Below are positions 14,154 to 25,696 of a DNA stretch of 64,000 nt, in pieces. The position numbers and the translations under genes were made by a program. The notes below the pieces were generated by a model, which was given only the letters and a program-made list of their open reading frames with translations, was not told the origin of the DNA and made no database searches. This stretch comes from Halomonas llamarensis (GTDB lineage: Bacteria > Pseudomonadota > Gammaproteobacteria > Pseudomonadales > Halomonadaceae). Position 1 is the first letter of the stretch, and each line of letters opens with the position of its first letter. The stretch is taken from NCBI RefSeq assembly GCF_023555005.1, contig NZ_JAMJPJ010000002.1:1-64000 (forward strand), in the 5' to 3' direction.

Positions 14154-14956
14154 GCTTGCGCTTCCTCTTCTTCGGCGGCGTCGCTACCCATGTAGGCTTC
14201 GCGCACTAAAGGATTGCGCGAGACACTGTCGTAATCACCTTCTGCCAGGACAGAGCCGCGCGCTAGCACGGTAATGCGATCACACAAGCGGCTAACCACA
14301 CTTAGGTTATGCTCCACCATGAGCACCGTGCGGCCTTTAGAGACACGCTTAATCAATTCCACAATGCGATCCACATCTTCCGCCCCCATACCCTGAGTTG
14401 GCTCGTCGAGAAGCATCATGGTCGGGTCCAGCGCCAGCGTCGTCGCCACTTCTAGCGCCCGCTTGCGTCCATAAGGCATCTCGACTGTTAGAGTATCGGC
14501 GTACTCACGCAGCCCGACTTCTTCCAATAGCTCTAGCGCGCGGTCATTGAGGTGCTCAAGGGATTTTTCCGATTTCCAAAAATGAAACGACGTGCCTAAT
14601 TCACGCTGCAGTGCGACGCGTACGTTTTCGAGCGCCGTCATGTGGGCAAACACTGCCGAGATCTGAAAGGAGCGTACCAGTCCCATCCGTGCGATCTCAT
14701 TGGATTTCATGCTGGTGATGGGTTGGCCACGATAAAGAATTTCACCACGTGTCGGCGGCAAAAATTTAGTGAGCAGATTGAACACTGTCGTCTTACCGGC
14801 ACCGTTAGGGCCGATAAGGGCATGGATATGCCCCTCCTGAACCTTAAGGTTGACGTCATCTACCGCGGTGAAACCACGGAATTCTTTTGTCAGCCCTCGA
14901 GTTTCAAGAACAAAGGTTCCATGAGCGTCTGTCTCACGAGCTTCGTCTGCACTCAT
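14150..14956 (-). CDS. livG: Branched-chain amino acid ABC transporter ATPase LivG
   Basis: This 268-residue ATP-binding subunit has a canonical Walker A, GPNGAGKTTVFNLL, the family's LVRSFQISAVFAHMTALENV, Walker B MMLLDEPTQGMG, and the extended C-terminal LivG tail with VREAYMGSD. I chose ATG 14956 (MSADEARETDAHG), with AGAGG upstream; an in-frame GTG at 14998 lacks a ribosome site. The signature region reads VEMPYGRKRALEVATTLAL, a known LivG-type variant of LSGGQ. It is the first gene of the minus-strand importer operon, which faces the leucine operon across a 322-base regulatory region. Confidence 0.92.
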   Translation of the reverse strand: MSADEARETDAHGTFVLETRGLTKEFRGFTAVDDVNLKVQEGHIHALIGPNGAGKTTVFNLLTKFLPPTRGEILYRGQPITSMKSNEIARMGLVRSFQISAVFAHMTALENVRVALQRELGTSFHFWKSEKSLEHLNDRALELLEEVGLREYADTLTVEMPYGRKRALEVATTLALDPTMMLLDEPTQGMGAEDVDRIVELIKRVSKGRTVLMVEHNLSVVSRLCDRITVLARGSVLAEGDYDSVSRNPLVREAYMGSDAAEEEEAQA

Positions 14957-15032
14957 AAAGTAACAAGCCTCTTTGTTGTTATTGTGCTGACTTTTCACCG
15001 ACTGAGAGATACTCGCATGTCGGCGCTCAACC

Positions 15033-15048
15033 CTTACCTGAACGTAAG
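15033..15048. promoter_or_regulatory. LiuR-like palindromic site near livG
   Basis: CTTACCTGAACGTAAG read on the other strand is CTTACGTTCAGGTAAG, which resembles the 15200 and 9888 sites (TTACGTTaACGTgAA type). It lies 77 bases before the livG start in the 322-base divergent region between livG and liuR (14957-15278). The rest of that region is AT-rich and holds no gene. This copy is the least perfect of the three. Confidence 0.45.
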
Positions 15049-15199
15049 GTGCAGATGCAAACTAGCAACGCTTGAGGGGGTGTGACAATTAGAACTTTGG
15101 TCTACTTAAAGGTATACATACTTCGAATAAGCAAACAAATTTATTATTAATCAATAGTTTAAATATTTTCAACGCAAATCAACACTGCACCACCAGCAC

Positions 15200-15215
15200 T
15201 TTACGTTAACGTGAA
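15200..15215. promoter_or_regulatory. LiuR-like palindromic operator upstream of liuR
   Basis: TTTACGTTAACGTGAA is a near-perfect palindrome around GTTAAC with ACGT half sites, 64 bases before the liuR start. MerR-family regulators typically sit in the spacer of their own promoter, and autoregulation of the liu operon from this site is expected. The same motif appears at 9888, so the link between the two catabolic units is supported by sequence. Confidence 0.6.
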
Positions 15216-15278
15216 CTTGTTTTAGCCTCACTGACAATGTTCCATAGGGGCATCTCCCTTATTGCGAGAAACATTCTT

Positions 15279-15743
15279 ATGAGCAAAACCTACTCTATTA
15301 GCGAACTGGCCAACGAGTTTGACGTTACCACTCGCAGCATTCGCTTCTATGAAGACCAAGAGCTTCTTCACCCCTCTCGGCGAGGACAAACACGCGTCTA
15401 CAGCAGCAAAGACCGCGTGCGCCTTAAGCTGATACTGCGCGGCAAGCGGCTTGGTTTCTCGCTAGCGGAAATTCGCGAGCTGTTTGAACTGTGGGACGAG
15501 ACCCGCAGCGGCAGTGAAAAACAGCTTCACCTCATGCTGAGCAAAGTCAGTGAACGCCGCGCTGCCCTCGAGCAGCAAATGAAAGACATCACCATGGTAC
15601 AGCTAGAATTAGAAAGTGCTGAAATCCGCTGTCGTCAAGCACTCGAGGAGCTTCACCAAAAACCAGACGAAGAAGGACGCTCAGCGGACAACACCACATC
15701 AGCCGACACGAAGCGCTCCTCTAGCTCCGCCACTATGCACTAA
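15279..15743 (+). CDS. liuR: MerR-family regulator of the leucine catabolism operon
   Basis: This 154-residue transcription factor has an N-terminal MerR helix-turn-helix with its wing, YSISELANEFDVTTRSIRFYEDQELL then LHPSRRGQTRVYSSKDR. A long dimerisation helix (SEKQLHLMLSKVSERRAALE) follows, then a polar tail. It lacks the cysteine pattern of metal-sensing MerR proteins, as expected for LiuR, which responds to catabolic intermediates. I chose ATG 15279 (MSKTYSISE), since this matches the usual start of the family; an ATG at 15238 has no ribosome site. It is the first gene before liuA, and its probable operator is directly upstream. Confidence 0.9.
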   Translation: MSKTYSISELANEFDVTTRSIRFYEDQELLHPSRRGQTRVYSSKDRVRLKLILRGKRLGFSLAEIRELFELWDETRSGSEKQLHLMLSKVSERRAALEQQMKDITMVQLELESAEIRCRQALEELHQKPDEEGRSADNTTSADTKRSSSSATMH

Positions 15744-15783
15744 CTCGCTTATCAACCAACAACCTTTGCAAAGGTGATTGACC

Positions 15784-16953
15784 ATGTTTACCCACTATTC
15801 AGAACTCAACTACGGCCTGGACGACGAACTCAACATGCTGCGTGAGCAGGTCAACGCCTTTGCTCGCGACGAGATCGCCCCGCGCGCCGCTGAAATCGAC
15901 GAAAAAAACGAATTCCCCAATGACCTGTGGCAGAAATTTGGCGACATGGGACTTTTAGGCATTACCGTTTCAGAAGAAGATGGCGGTAGCGGCATGGGGT
16001 ATCTCGCCCACTGCATCGCCATGGAAGAAATCTCGCGAGCCAGCGCGTCTGTCGCGCTGTCTTACGGCGCGCACTCCAACCTCTGCGTTAATCAGCTGAA
16101 GATCAACGCGAGCCCTGAGCAGAAGAGCAAATACCTGCCCAAGTTGATTAGCGGCGAGCACGTCGGTGCGTTGGCGATGTCGGAACCGGGCGCTGGGTCG
16201 GACGTTGTTTCCATGCAGCTGCGAGCGCGTAAAGAAGGCGAAAAGTACATCCTCAACGGCAACAAAATGTGGATTACCAATGGCCCGGATGCCGATGTGC
16301 TAGTGGTCTACGCCAAAACCGACCCGGACGCTGGCTCAAAAGGCATCACCGCGTTCATCATTGAAAAAGGCATGCCAGGCTTCTCCACCGCACAAAAGCT
16401 CGACAAGCTGGGCATGCGCGGCTCCAACACGTGTGAGCTGGTGTTCCAGGATTGCGAAGTTCCTGCGGAAAACATTCTTGGCGATGAAGGCAAAGGTGTA
16501 CGCGTGTTAATGGGCGGCTTGGATTACGAGCGCACCGTGCTAGCGGCAGGCCCCATTGGCATTATGCAGGCCGCCATGGACGTGGTGGTGCCCTACATTC
16601 ATGAACGCAAGCAGTTCAACCAGTCGATCGGCGAATTCCAGCTGGTGCAGGGCAAAATCGCCGATATGTACACCACCATGAACGCTTGCCGCGCCTATCT
16701 CTACGCGGTGGCTGGCGCCTGTGACCGCGGCCAGACCTCGCGCAAAGACGCCGCTGGCGTCATCCTCTACTGCGCCGAAAAAGCCACCCAGGTGGCGCTA
16801 GATGCCATTCAGCTGCTCGGCGGCAACGGCTACATCAACGAGTATCCCACCGGGCGCTTACTGCGCGACGCCAAGCTTTACGAAATCGGCGCCGGCACCA
16901 GCGAGATTCGCCGCATGCTGATTGGCCGCGAACTCTTCAACGAGTCCAAGTAA
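15784..16953 (+). CDS. liuA: Isovaleryl-CoA dehydrogenase
   Basis: This 389-residue FAD enzyme oxidises isovaleryl-CoA to 3-methylcrotonyl-CoA in leucine breakdown. Acyl-CoA dehydrogenase signatures are [19 protein letters not shown] and [20 protein letters not shown]. Near [17 protein letters not shown] it carries the glutamate that isovaleryl-CoA dehydrogenases use as catalytic base in the inner-helix position; the C-terminal alternative position reads [16 protein letters not shown], consistent with this subfamily. AAGGTG precedes ATG 15784; the frame is open six bases further upstream to a TTG. It is first in the structural part of the liu operon. Confidence 0.94.
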   Translation: MFTHYSELNYGLDDELNMLREQVNAFARDEIAPRAAEIDEKNEFPNDLWQKFGDMGLLGITVSEEDGGSGMGYLAHCIAMEEISRASASVALSYGAHSNLCVNQLKINASPEQKSKYLPKLISGEHVGALAMSEPGAGSDVVSMQLRARKEGEKYILNGNKMWITNGPDADVLVVYAKTDPDAGSKGITAFIIEKGMPGFSTAQKLDKLGMRGSNTCELVFQDCEVPAENILGDEGKGVRVLMGGLDYERTVLAAGPIGIMQAAMDVVVPYIHERKQFNQSIGEFQLVQGKIADMYTTMNACRAYLYAVAGACDRGQTSRKDAAGVILYCAEKATQVALDAIQLLGGNGYINEYPTGRLLRDAKLYEIGAGTSEIRRMLIGRELFNESK

Positions 16954-16963
16954 GGGTGTCACG

Positions 16964-18571
16964 ATGAGTACGCTAACCACACAAGTAAATCCGAGAAGCG
17001 ACGTTTTTCAGGCCAACGAAGACGCGATGCGTGCCGAGGTGATGAAACTTCGCGAACTCACCGCCGCCATCAGCCAGGGTGGTGGTGAGAAAGCGCGCGC
17101 CCGTCACGAGTCGCGTGGAAAACTGTTCGTTCGCGACCGTATCGACCACTTAATCGACGAAGGCTCGCCGTTTCTGGAGTTTTCCGCTCTAGCCGCTCAC
17201 AACGTCTACGAGTCTGACGTGCCTGCCGCCGGCGTGGTGACGGGCATTGGCCGCGTGAGTGGCGTGGAGTGCGTGATTGTCGCCAACGATGCCACGGTCA
17301 AAGGCGGCACCTATTTCCCGATGACGGTGAAAAAGCACATCCGCGCTCAGGACATCGCCCGTAAGCACCGTCTGCCGTGCATTTACTTGGTTGATTCTGG
17401 CGGCGCCTTTTTGCCCCGCCAGGATGAAGTTTTCCCCGACCGCGACCACTTCGGGCGCATCTTTTACAACCAAGCGACCATGTCCGCTGAAGGTATTCCG
17501 CAGATTGCCGTGGTAATGGGCTCCTGTACCGCTGGCGGCGCCTACGTGCCCGCCATGGCAGACGAATCGATCATCGTAAAAGAGCAGGGTACGATTTTCC
17601 TCGGCGGCCCGCCCTTGGTGAAAGCCGCGACCGGCGAGTCCATCAGCGCGGAAGACCTTGGTGGCGCCGATGTTCACGCCAAAAAAAGCGGCGTGGCCGA
17701 TTACTACGCCGAAAACGACGCCCACGCCCTGCAACTGGCTCGCGCTTGCATCTCACGCCTGAATTGGCAAAAGCGCGGCGAGCTCAACATGCAGCCGCCC
17801 AAGCCGCCCAAGCTCGACCCCAGCGAGCTTTATGGCATTGTCGGTACCGACTTAAAAAAACCTTATGACGTGCGCGAGGTCATCGCCCGCACGGTCGATA
17901 ACTCCGACTTTGACGAGTTCAAACGCTACTACGGCGACACGCTGGTGACCGGCTTTGCTCATATCCACGGCTACCCCGTGGGCATCGTCGCCAATAACGG
18001 CGTGCTGTTTTCCGAATCCGCCGTCAAAGGCGCGCACTTTATTGAGCTCTGCGCTCAGCGCAAAATCCCGCTGATCTTTTTGCAAAACATCACCGGCTTT
18101 ATGGTCGGCTCCAAGTACGAGCACGAGGGCATCGCCAAGCACGGCGCCAAACTGGTCACCGCGGTGGCCTGCGCCAAGGTACCCAAGTTCACCGTGCTGA
18201 TCGGCGGCAGCTTTGGCGCTGGCAACTACGGTATGTGCGGCCGTGCCTATGACCCAAACCTATTGTTCATGTGGCCCAACGCGCGTATTTCCGTGATGGG
18301 CGGCGAACAGGCAGCGGGCGTGCTCGCTCAGGTCAAACGCGAGCAGATTGAGCGCGATGGCCGCGAATGGAGCCAAGCGGAAGAAGAAGCCTTCAAACAG
18401 CCAACGCGCGAGCAGTATGAGCACCAGGGCCACCCTTACTACGCCAGCGCGCGACTGTGGGATGACGGTGTGATCGACCCGGCCCAAACCCGCGACGTAT
18501 TGGGGCTTTCGCTTGCCGCCGCGATGAATGCCGAAATCGAAGAGACACGCTTCGGCGTGTTCCGGATGTAA
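16964..18571 (+). CDS. liuB: Methylcrotonyl-CoA carboxylase, carboxyltransferase subunit
   Basis: This 535-residue beta subunit transfers CO2 from carboxybiotin to 3-methylcrotonyl-CoA, giving 3-methylglutaconyl-CoA. Two crotonase-type halves are visible. The N-terminal half contains [20 protein letters not shown] and [20 protein letters not shown]; the C-terminal half contains [20 protein letters not shown] and [18 protein letters not shown], typical for this enzyme. TAAGGGTG lies before ATG 16964, eleven bases after the liuA stop. It works as a complex with liuD, two genes downstream. Confidence 0.95.
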   Translation: MSTLTTQVNPRSDVFQANEDAMRAEVMKLRELTAAISQGGGEKARARHESRGKLFVRDRIDHLIDEGSPFLEFSALAAHNVYESDVPAAGVVTGIGRVSGVECVIVANDATVKGGTYFPMTVKKHIRAQDIARKHRLPCIYLVDSGGAFLPRQDEVFPDRDHFGRIFYNQATMSAEGIPQIAVVMGSCTAGGAYVPAMADESIIVKEQGTIFLGGPPLVKAATGESISAEDLGGADVHAKKSGVADYYAENDAHALQLARACISRLNWQKRGELNMQPPKPPKLDPSELYGIVGTDLKKPYDVREVIARTVDNSDFDEFKRYYGDTLVTGFAHIHGYPVGIVANNGVLFSESAVKGAHFIELCAQRKIPLIFLQNITGFMVGSKYEHEGIAKHGAKLVTAVACAKVPKFTVLIGGSFGAGNYGMCGRAYDPNLLFMWPNARISVMGGEQAAGVLAQVKREQIERDGREWSQAEEEAFKQPTREQYEHQGHPYYASARLWDDGVIDPAQTRDVLGLSLAAAMNAEIEETRFGVFRM

Positions 18572-18581
18572 GGAGCAACCC

Positions 18582-19399
18582 ATGGCTTTCTCATTTCTTG
18601 GCATCGATGCCAACGGCGTTGCCTGGCTGACGCTCAACCGCCCGGACGTTCACAACGCCTTCGACGATCATTTGATTGCTGAGCTCAACGCCCACCTCGA
18701 TGAGCTGCACACCTTGGCACAGCAAGGCGAGGTGCGCGCGGTGGTGCTGGGTTCGGAAGGCAAAAGCTTTTCGGCGGGCGCGGACCTTAACTGGATGAAG
18801 CGCATGGTCGATTATGACCTCGACGACAACCTCGCCGATTCGCGCAAGCTAGCAAAACTCATGCACGGGCTCGACAGCCTGCCCTGCCCCAGCGTCTGCC
18901 GCGTCCAGGGCGCGGCCTTTGGTGGCGCGGTAGGCCTGGCGGCGTGTTGCGATGTCGTGGTCGCCTCCGAGAAGGCCAAGTTTTGCCTCTCAGAGGTCAA
19001 GATCGGCTTATCCCCTGCCGTTATCAGCCCTTATGTGCAGCGCGCCCTTGGCGAGCGCCAAATGCGCCGTTACGCGCTGACCGCCGAGGTAATGGACGCC
19101 CCCACCGCCTTGGCGCTTGGCCTCGCGCATCAGGTCGTCGCCGCGGAAGAGCTCGACGCAGCGGTCGATGCGATGCTGACCACGTTACTGGGAGGTTCGC
19201 CGCAGGCCCAGCGCGCTACCAAGGCACTGCTAGCCAGTGTCGCCAAAGCACCCGACGCTGAGGCCACCCGCGAACACACCTGCCAGGTGATTGCGCGCCT
19301 ACGGGTAAGCGACGAGGGCCAAGAGGGCTTGTCCAGCTTCTTCGACAAACGCCGCCCGGCCTGGGTTGAACACCATAACAACGCCACGGAGCCCCGTTC

Positions 19400-19403
<4 letters not shown>
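18582..19403 (+). CDS. liuC: Methylglutaconyl-CoA hydratase
   Basis: This 273-residue enoyl-CoA hydratase family enzyme would hydrate 3-methylglutaconyl-CoA to 3-hydroxy-3-methylglutaryl-CoA. The oxyanion-hole segments are SFSAGADLNWMKRM and CRVQGAAFGGAVGLAACCDV, with the acidic residue region CLSEVKIGLSPAVISPYV. AAGGAG is a strong ribosome site before ATG 18582. It lies between the two methylcrotonyl-CoA carboxylase subunits and overlaps liuD by four bases, the standard liu operon order. Confidence 0.94.
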
Positions 19404-21462
<2,059 letters not shown>

Positions 21463-21466
<4 letters not shown>

Positions 21467-22368
21467 CACTGCCCTCTTCCGTCCGGCTTTTTGAGATGTC
21501 ACCGCGTGACGGGTTGCAAAACGAGCCCGGCGCGCCGGTGCCCACCGCAACCAAAATCGAGCTGATTGAGCGCCTGGCAAAAGCCGGTATGTCCCACATC
21601 GAAGCAGCGAGTTTTGTCTCGCCCAAGTGGGTGCCGCAAATGGGTGATGCTGGTGACGTTATGACCGGCATCAGCCGACGCCCTGGCGTGGTGTACTCCA
21701 CGCTCACCCCCAACCTAAAGGGCCTGGAAAACGCCCTAGCGGCCAAGGCGGATGAGGTTGCGGTATTTGGTGCGGCCTCGGAGGCATTTTCGCAAAAAAA
21801 CATTAACTGCTCAGTAAGTGAATCACTTGAGCGATTTGACCCCGTGCTCGCGCGCGCCCGCGACACCGGTTTACGTGTGCGAGGCTACGTCTCCTGCGTG
21901 CTCGGCTGCCCCTATGAAGGCGAGATTGCCCCGACCAAGGTCGCAGACGTGGCTAAAGCGCTATATGACATGGGCTGCTATGAAATCTCTCTGGGCGATA
22001 CCATCGGCGTAGGGACGCCACTGGCCGCCAAGCGCATGATAGACGCCGTAAGTCGCGAGGTACCCATGGAATGCTTAGCGGCGCATTTTCACGATACCTA
22101 TGGGCAGGCGCTGGCCAATCTCTACGCCGTACTGGAAGAGGGGGTAAGCGTGATTGACGCCTCGACCGCAGGCCTTGGCGGCTGCCCTTACGCCAAAGGC
22201 GCCTCGGGCAACGTCGCCACCGAAGACGTGCTTTACCTGCTAAAAGGCTTAGGCATTGAGACGGGTATCGACTTACAAGCCGTGATTGATACTGGCTACT
22301 GGATTACCGCCGAACTTGGCCGCACGCCGAGTTCCAAGGTCGCGTTAGCCATGGGCTGCCGCCAATAG
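21463..22368 (+). CDS. liuE: Hydroxymethylglutaryl-CoA lyase
   Basis: This 301-residue TIM-barrel lyase cleaves HMG-CoA to acetoacetate and acetyl-CoA, the last step of leucine breakdown. The N-terminal barrel strand [14 protein letters not shown] holds the metal-binding Asp and catalytic Arg. The signature near the end, [20 protein letters not shown], contains the reactive cysteine, and [13 protein letters not shown] contributes the metal-binding histidines. ATGA overlap with liuD indicates coupled translation. A 119-base gap separates it from the acyl-CoA ligase, with no obvious terminator. Confidence 0.95.
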
Positions 22369-22487
22369 GCAGCGCTCAAGCAAGATATTGCAATCATAAT
22401 AAAAATACGACGTGACGAACGTTACGCGGACAACAGCCGCTTTCAAAGACAGCATTACGAAGACAACAATACGTTGGAGAGACACTC

Positions 22488-24188
22488 ATGGTTTCACAAC
22501 CACACGCGCCCATTCTACCCAGCTACACCAGCAGTACGGCGGATAAACCGCTGCTGGGTATGACCATCGGCGATAAGTTCGACGAGATTGTCGCCCAATA
22601 CCCGGATAACGACGCGCTGATCGTACTGCACCAGGACATCCACTGGACCTATAAGCAGCTGCAGGAAGAAGTCAATCGCGTGGCGCGTGGCCTCCTCGCG
22701 CTGGGCGTGCAGGCCGGTGATCGCGTCGCCATATGGGCGCCCAACTGCAGCGAGTGGACGCTGACCCAGTTCGCCACCGCCAAGATCGGCGCCATTTTGG
22801 TTAACATCAACCCGGCTTACCGTACCCATGAGCTTGAGTACGCGCTGAACCAATCCGGCGCGCGCTTTCTCATTACTGCCGACAGCTTCAAGTCGTCAGA
22901 CTACCGCGGCATGCTGGTTGAGCTCGCCCCGGAGCTAAAAGCCAGCGCCGAAGGCAAGCTGAAATCGCAAAAGCTGCCGGAGCTTGAGGGTGTCATCAAC
23001 TTAAGCAGCGAGAAGTACGACGGCATGTGGCGCTGGCAGGACCTGCTTGATCACGCCAATCAGATTAGCCAAACTGACGTGGACGACCTGCAGGCCACCC
23101 TGCAGTTCGATGACCCAATCAATATTCAGTACACCTCAGGCACCACGGGCTTCCCGAAAGGCGCGACACTTTCGCACCACAACATTCTCAACAACGGTTT
23201 TTTTGTCGCTGAAAGCATGGGCTTTACCAGCGAAGACCGCTTGGTCATTCCCGTGCCTCTCTACCACTGCTTTGGCATGGTGATGGGCAACCTTGGCTGT
23301 GTGACCCATGGTGCGGCAATGATTTACCCCGGCGAGGGCTTCGACCCTGAATCGGTGCTAAAAGCCGTTCACTCCCAGCGTGCCACCGCCCTTTATGGCG
23401 TGCCGACGATGTTTATCGCCGAGCTTGATCATCCGGATTTCTCAAGCTTCGATCTTTCTAGCTTGCGCACCGGCATCATGGCCGGCTCCATTTGCCCGGC
23501 AGAGGTCATGAAGCAGGTCATCGATAAGATGAATATGAAAGGCGTGCAGATTGCCTACGGCATGACCGAGACTAGCCCGGTATCAACCCAGACCGGCGCT
23601 GATGACAGCATCGATAAACGCGTGTCTACCGTGGGGCGCACGCAACCTCACTTGGAAAGTAAAATTGTCGACCCGGGCAGTGGCGGTATTCTCCCGCGCG
23701 GCGAAATTGGCGAGCTCTGCACTCGCGGCTATAGCGTGATGCTCAAGTACTGGAGCAACGAAAAGGCGACCGAAGAAGCCATCGATGAAGCAGGCTGGAT
23801 GCACACCGGCGATTTGGCCACCATGGACGACGAGGGTTACGTGCAAATCGTTGGCCGCATCAAAGACATGGTGATTCGCGGCGGCGAAAACGTCTATCCC
23901 AAAGAGATCGAGGAATTCCTTTACACCCATCCCGGCGTTTCCGAAGTCCAAGTCACCGGTGTACCTGACAAAAAATACGGTGAAGAGTTGATTGCCTGGG
24001 TCAAGCTGAACGGCAAACAAGACGTAACCGACGAAGAGCTGCGCGAGTTCTGCAAAGGCAAGATTACCCACTTCAAGATTCCGCGCTACTTCAAGTTTGT
24101 CGATGAATTCCCGATGACGGTGACCGGCAAAATTCAGAAGTTCAAAATGCGCGAAATCTCTATCGAAGAGCTAGGGCTGGAAAAGTGA
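22488..24188 (+). CDS. AMP-dependent acyl-CoA synthetase
   Basis: This 566-residue adenylate-forming ligase activates a carboxylic acid to its CoA ester. The ATP-binding motif is [49 protein letters not shown] and the C-terminal lysine region [10 protein letters not shown] complete the family set. Length and style match the medium-chain or branched fatty acyl-CoA ligases often found after liu genes. Acetoacetate or short branched acids are candidate substrates, but sequence alone does not decide. GGAGAGA precedes the ATG. The next gene overlaps by four bases. Confidence 0.88.
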   Translation: MVSQPHAPILPSYTSSTADKPLLGMTIGDKFDEIVAQYPDNDALIVLHQDIHWTYKQLQEEVNRVARGLLALGVQAGDRVAIWAPNCSEWTLTQFATAKIGAILVNINPAYRTHELEYALNQSGARFLITADSFKSSDYRGMLVELAPELKASAEGKLKSQKLPELEGVINLSSEKYDGMWRWQDLLDHANQISQTDVDDLQATLQFDDPINIQYTSGTTGFPKGATLSHHNILNNGFFVAESMGFTSEDRLVIPVPLYHCFGMVMGNLGCVTHGAAMIYPGEGFDPESVLKAVHSQRATALYGVPTMFIAELDHPDFSSFDLSSLRTGIMAGSICPAEVMKQVIDKMNMKGVQIAYGMTETSPVSTQTGADDSIDKRVSTVGRTQPHLESKIVDPGSGGILPRGEIGELCTRGYSVMLKYWSNEKATEEAIDEAGWMHTGDLATMDDEGYVQIVGRIKDMVIRGGENVYPKEIEEFLYTHPGVSEVQVTGVPDKKYGEELIAWVKLNGKQDVTDEELREFCKGKITHFKIPRYFKFVDEFPMTVTGKIQKFKMREISIEELGLEK

Positions 24189-24997
24189 CAACGCTGGCAC
24201 ATCACTACCAGCAACACCTAAGCGTGGAGGAGGTGCTCGACCGGGTGGCCGAGCACTTCCCTTCTGGCCCCACATGTTTTGAACTTGCCCCGCTTGACCA
24301 ACTGCATATTGGCGGGGTTAAGGCGTCTGCTCGGCTGATCGGCCTGCTCAACGCCGAAACACACCCGCGCGTGCTGGATATCGGCGCCGGTGCTGGCGGG
24401 CTAATGCGCCAAGCAGCCGAGTTAGGGTTTGTGCTGGTGGGCCTGGATATTACTCACGGTTTCAATCGCTTAAACCAAGGGCTCTCTGAGCTTTCTGGGT
24501 TAGAACAGCGGGCTCAGTGCGTGACCGGCGATGCCGCCCACCTGCCTTTTGCGACTGCCAGCATGGACGCGGTGCTATTTCAACACAGCTTTCTCAATAT
24601 GCCCGACGGCCCGGCGGTACTGAGTGAATGCCGTCGCGTATTGCGGCCTGACGGAAAGCTCGTCATGCATGAAGTTGTTAGCGGTCCCAACGCGCTCGCG
24701 ATGCGCTACCCCGTGCCCTGGGCCTCAGATGCCGCTCACTCACACTTGGAAAGCGCAGACTCACTCAAGGCACAGCTGCACAAGGCAGGGTTTTACCTGA
24801 ATCACTTTAGCGATTGGAGCAAAGACGCGCTTGTCTGGCGAAAGCGCCAGCGCAAGAAAGAGACGCAAACCCAACACCGAGCACTGCTCTCTCCGCAACT
24901 GGTATTTGGCGAGCGTTTTCTCACCATGGGGAAAAGCCTGGTCGCCAACTTGGCGGACGAGGCAATTAAGGTGGTCGAAATCGAAGCGAGTTGCTAG
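24185..24997 (+). CDS. SAM-dependent methyltransferase of unknown substrate
   Basis: This 270-residue class I methyltransferase has motif [21 protein letters not shown] with the acidic end of strand two at LVGLDIT, then the segment [20 protein letters not shown] and [16 protein letters not shown], as in UbiE/small-molecule methyltransferases. It starts with GTG overlapping the stop of the acyl-CoA ligase (GTGA), so the two are translationally coupled. This suggests a shared substrate or pathway. A basic stretch near residue 218 ([13 protein letters not shown]) is unusual. No known gene symbol fits. Confidence 0.8.
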   Translation: MTTLAHHYQQHLSVEEVLDRVAEHFPSGPTCFELAPLDQLHIGGVKASARLIGLLNAETHPRVLDIGAGAGGLMRQAAELGFVLVGLDITHGFNRLNQGLSELSGLEQRAQCVTGDAAHLPFATASMDAVLFQHSFLNMPDGPAVLSECRRVLRPDGKLVMHEVVSGPNALAMRYPVPWASDAAHSHLESADSLKAQLHKAGFYLNHFSDWSKDALVWRKRQRKKETQTQHRALLSPQLVFGERFLTMGKSLVANLADEAIKVVEIEASC

Positions 24998-25082
24998 GCT
25001 GAAATTCTGATGATCAAAGAAAGCGTCCTAATTTATGGGATTATCGCCGTGCGTCACCCGGTACGCACTTGGAGCCATCAAC

Positions 25083-25676
25083 GTGAAACGCATCGCTACC
25101 AGCCTATTTTGTTGTCTCTTGCCCTTAAGTGCGAGCCATGCAAACGATGATAGCTATTATGACAGATACTATGACAGCTACCCTACGTCGCCACTAGCGT
25201 ACACCGCCCCCGACAGCGAGCTGCTTCAATTGGACAACGGCGTCATTCTCGAAGGCAGTGACCTCAGTGGGTTAGATGCTTATTCGTCGGGGTTTCGCGT
25301 CACCGCAGGTTTTACGCCTTGGTACTTACCCCAGATTGATATCGGTGCCGAAATTGCCTATCGCGAAAGCGACGAAGTGCCTATTGCATCGGGCGTCAAT
25401 TCTATGCTTATGAATACCATGAGCCTAGGCGGTGCCTTAGTTGCAGGCATGCGCATGGGTACCTTCAGCATTTATGCGAAATCAGGCTTAACGGAGTGGC
25501 GTGGTGAAACCTACTCCCCGCAAGGCGTCGATGACAGCGGCACGTCAATGCTCCATGGGCTTGGCGCCAGCGTTCGGGTAAATCGCCTGATCAGCCGACT
25601 AGAGTATGAGCGCATTGACGCACCAACGCTTAATCACTTAAGCCAGCTAAGTGCTTCCCTGCACCTGCCTTTTTAA
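25083..25676 (+). CDS. Putative outer-membrane beta-barrel protein
   Basis: This is a secreted protein of 197 residues. The signal peptide KRIATSLFCCLLPLSASHAN is clear from GTG 25083, with GGAG eight bases upstream; a longer frame from 25035 would bury it. The mature part begins with Asp/Tyr-rich DDSYYDRYYDSYPTS. It continues with alternating hydrophobic and polar stretches such as FRVTAGFTPWYLPQIDIGAE and SISRLEY-like strands ending in a terminal aromatic (HLPF), as in small porin-like barrels. The function is unknown. It converges on ppc with only 20 bases between the stop codons. Confidence 0.6.
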   Translation: MKRIATSLFCCLLPLSASHANDDSYYDRYYDSYPTSPLAYTAPDSELLQLDNGVILEGSDLSGLDAYSSGFRVTAGFTPWYLPQIDIGAEIAYRESDEVPIASGVNSMLMNTMSLGGALVAGMRMGTFSIYAKSGLTEWRGETYSPQGVDDSGTSMLHGLGASVRVNRLISRLEYERIDAPTLNHLSQLSASLHLPF

Positions 25677-25696
25677 ATTAAGCGTTAACTGCAACG

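Noticed and set aside
22369..22487. LiuR or fatty-acid regulator site GTGACGAACGTTACG upstream of the acyl-CoA ligase
   Set aside because: It is palindromic but differs from the three LiuR-like sites in spacing and flanks, and the match to any known operator is too weak.
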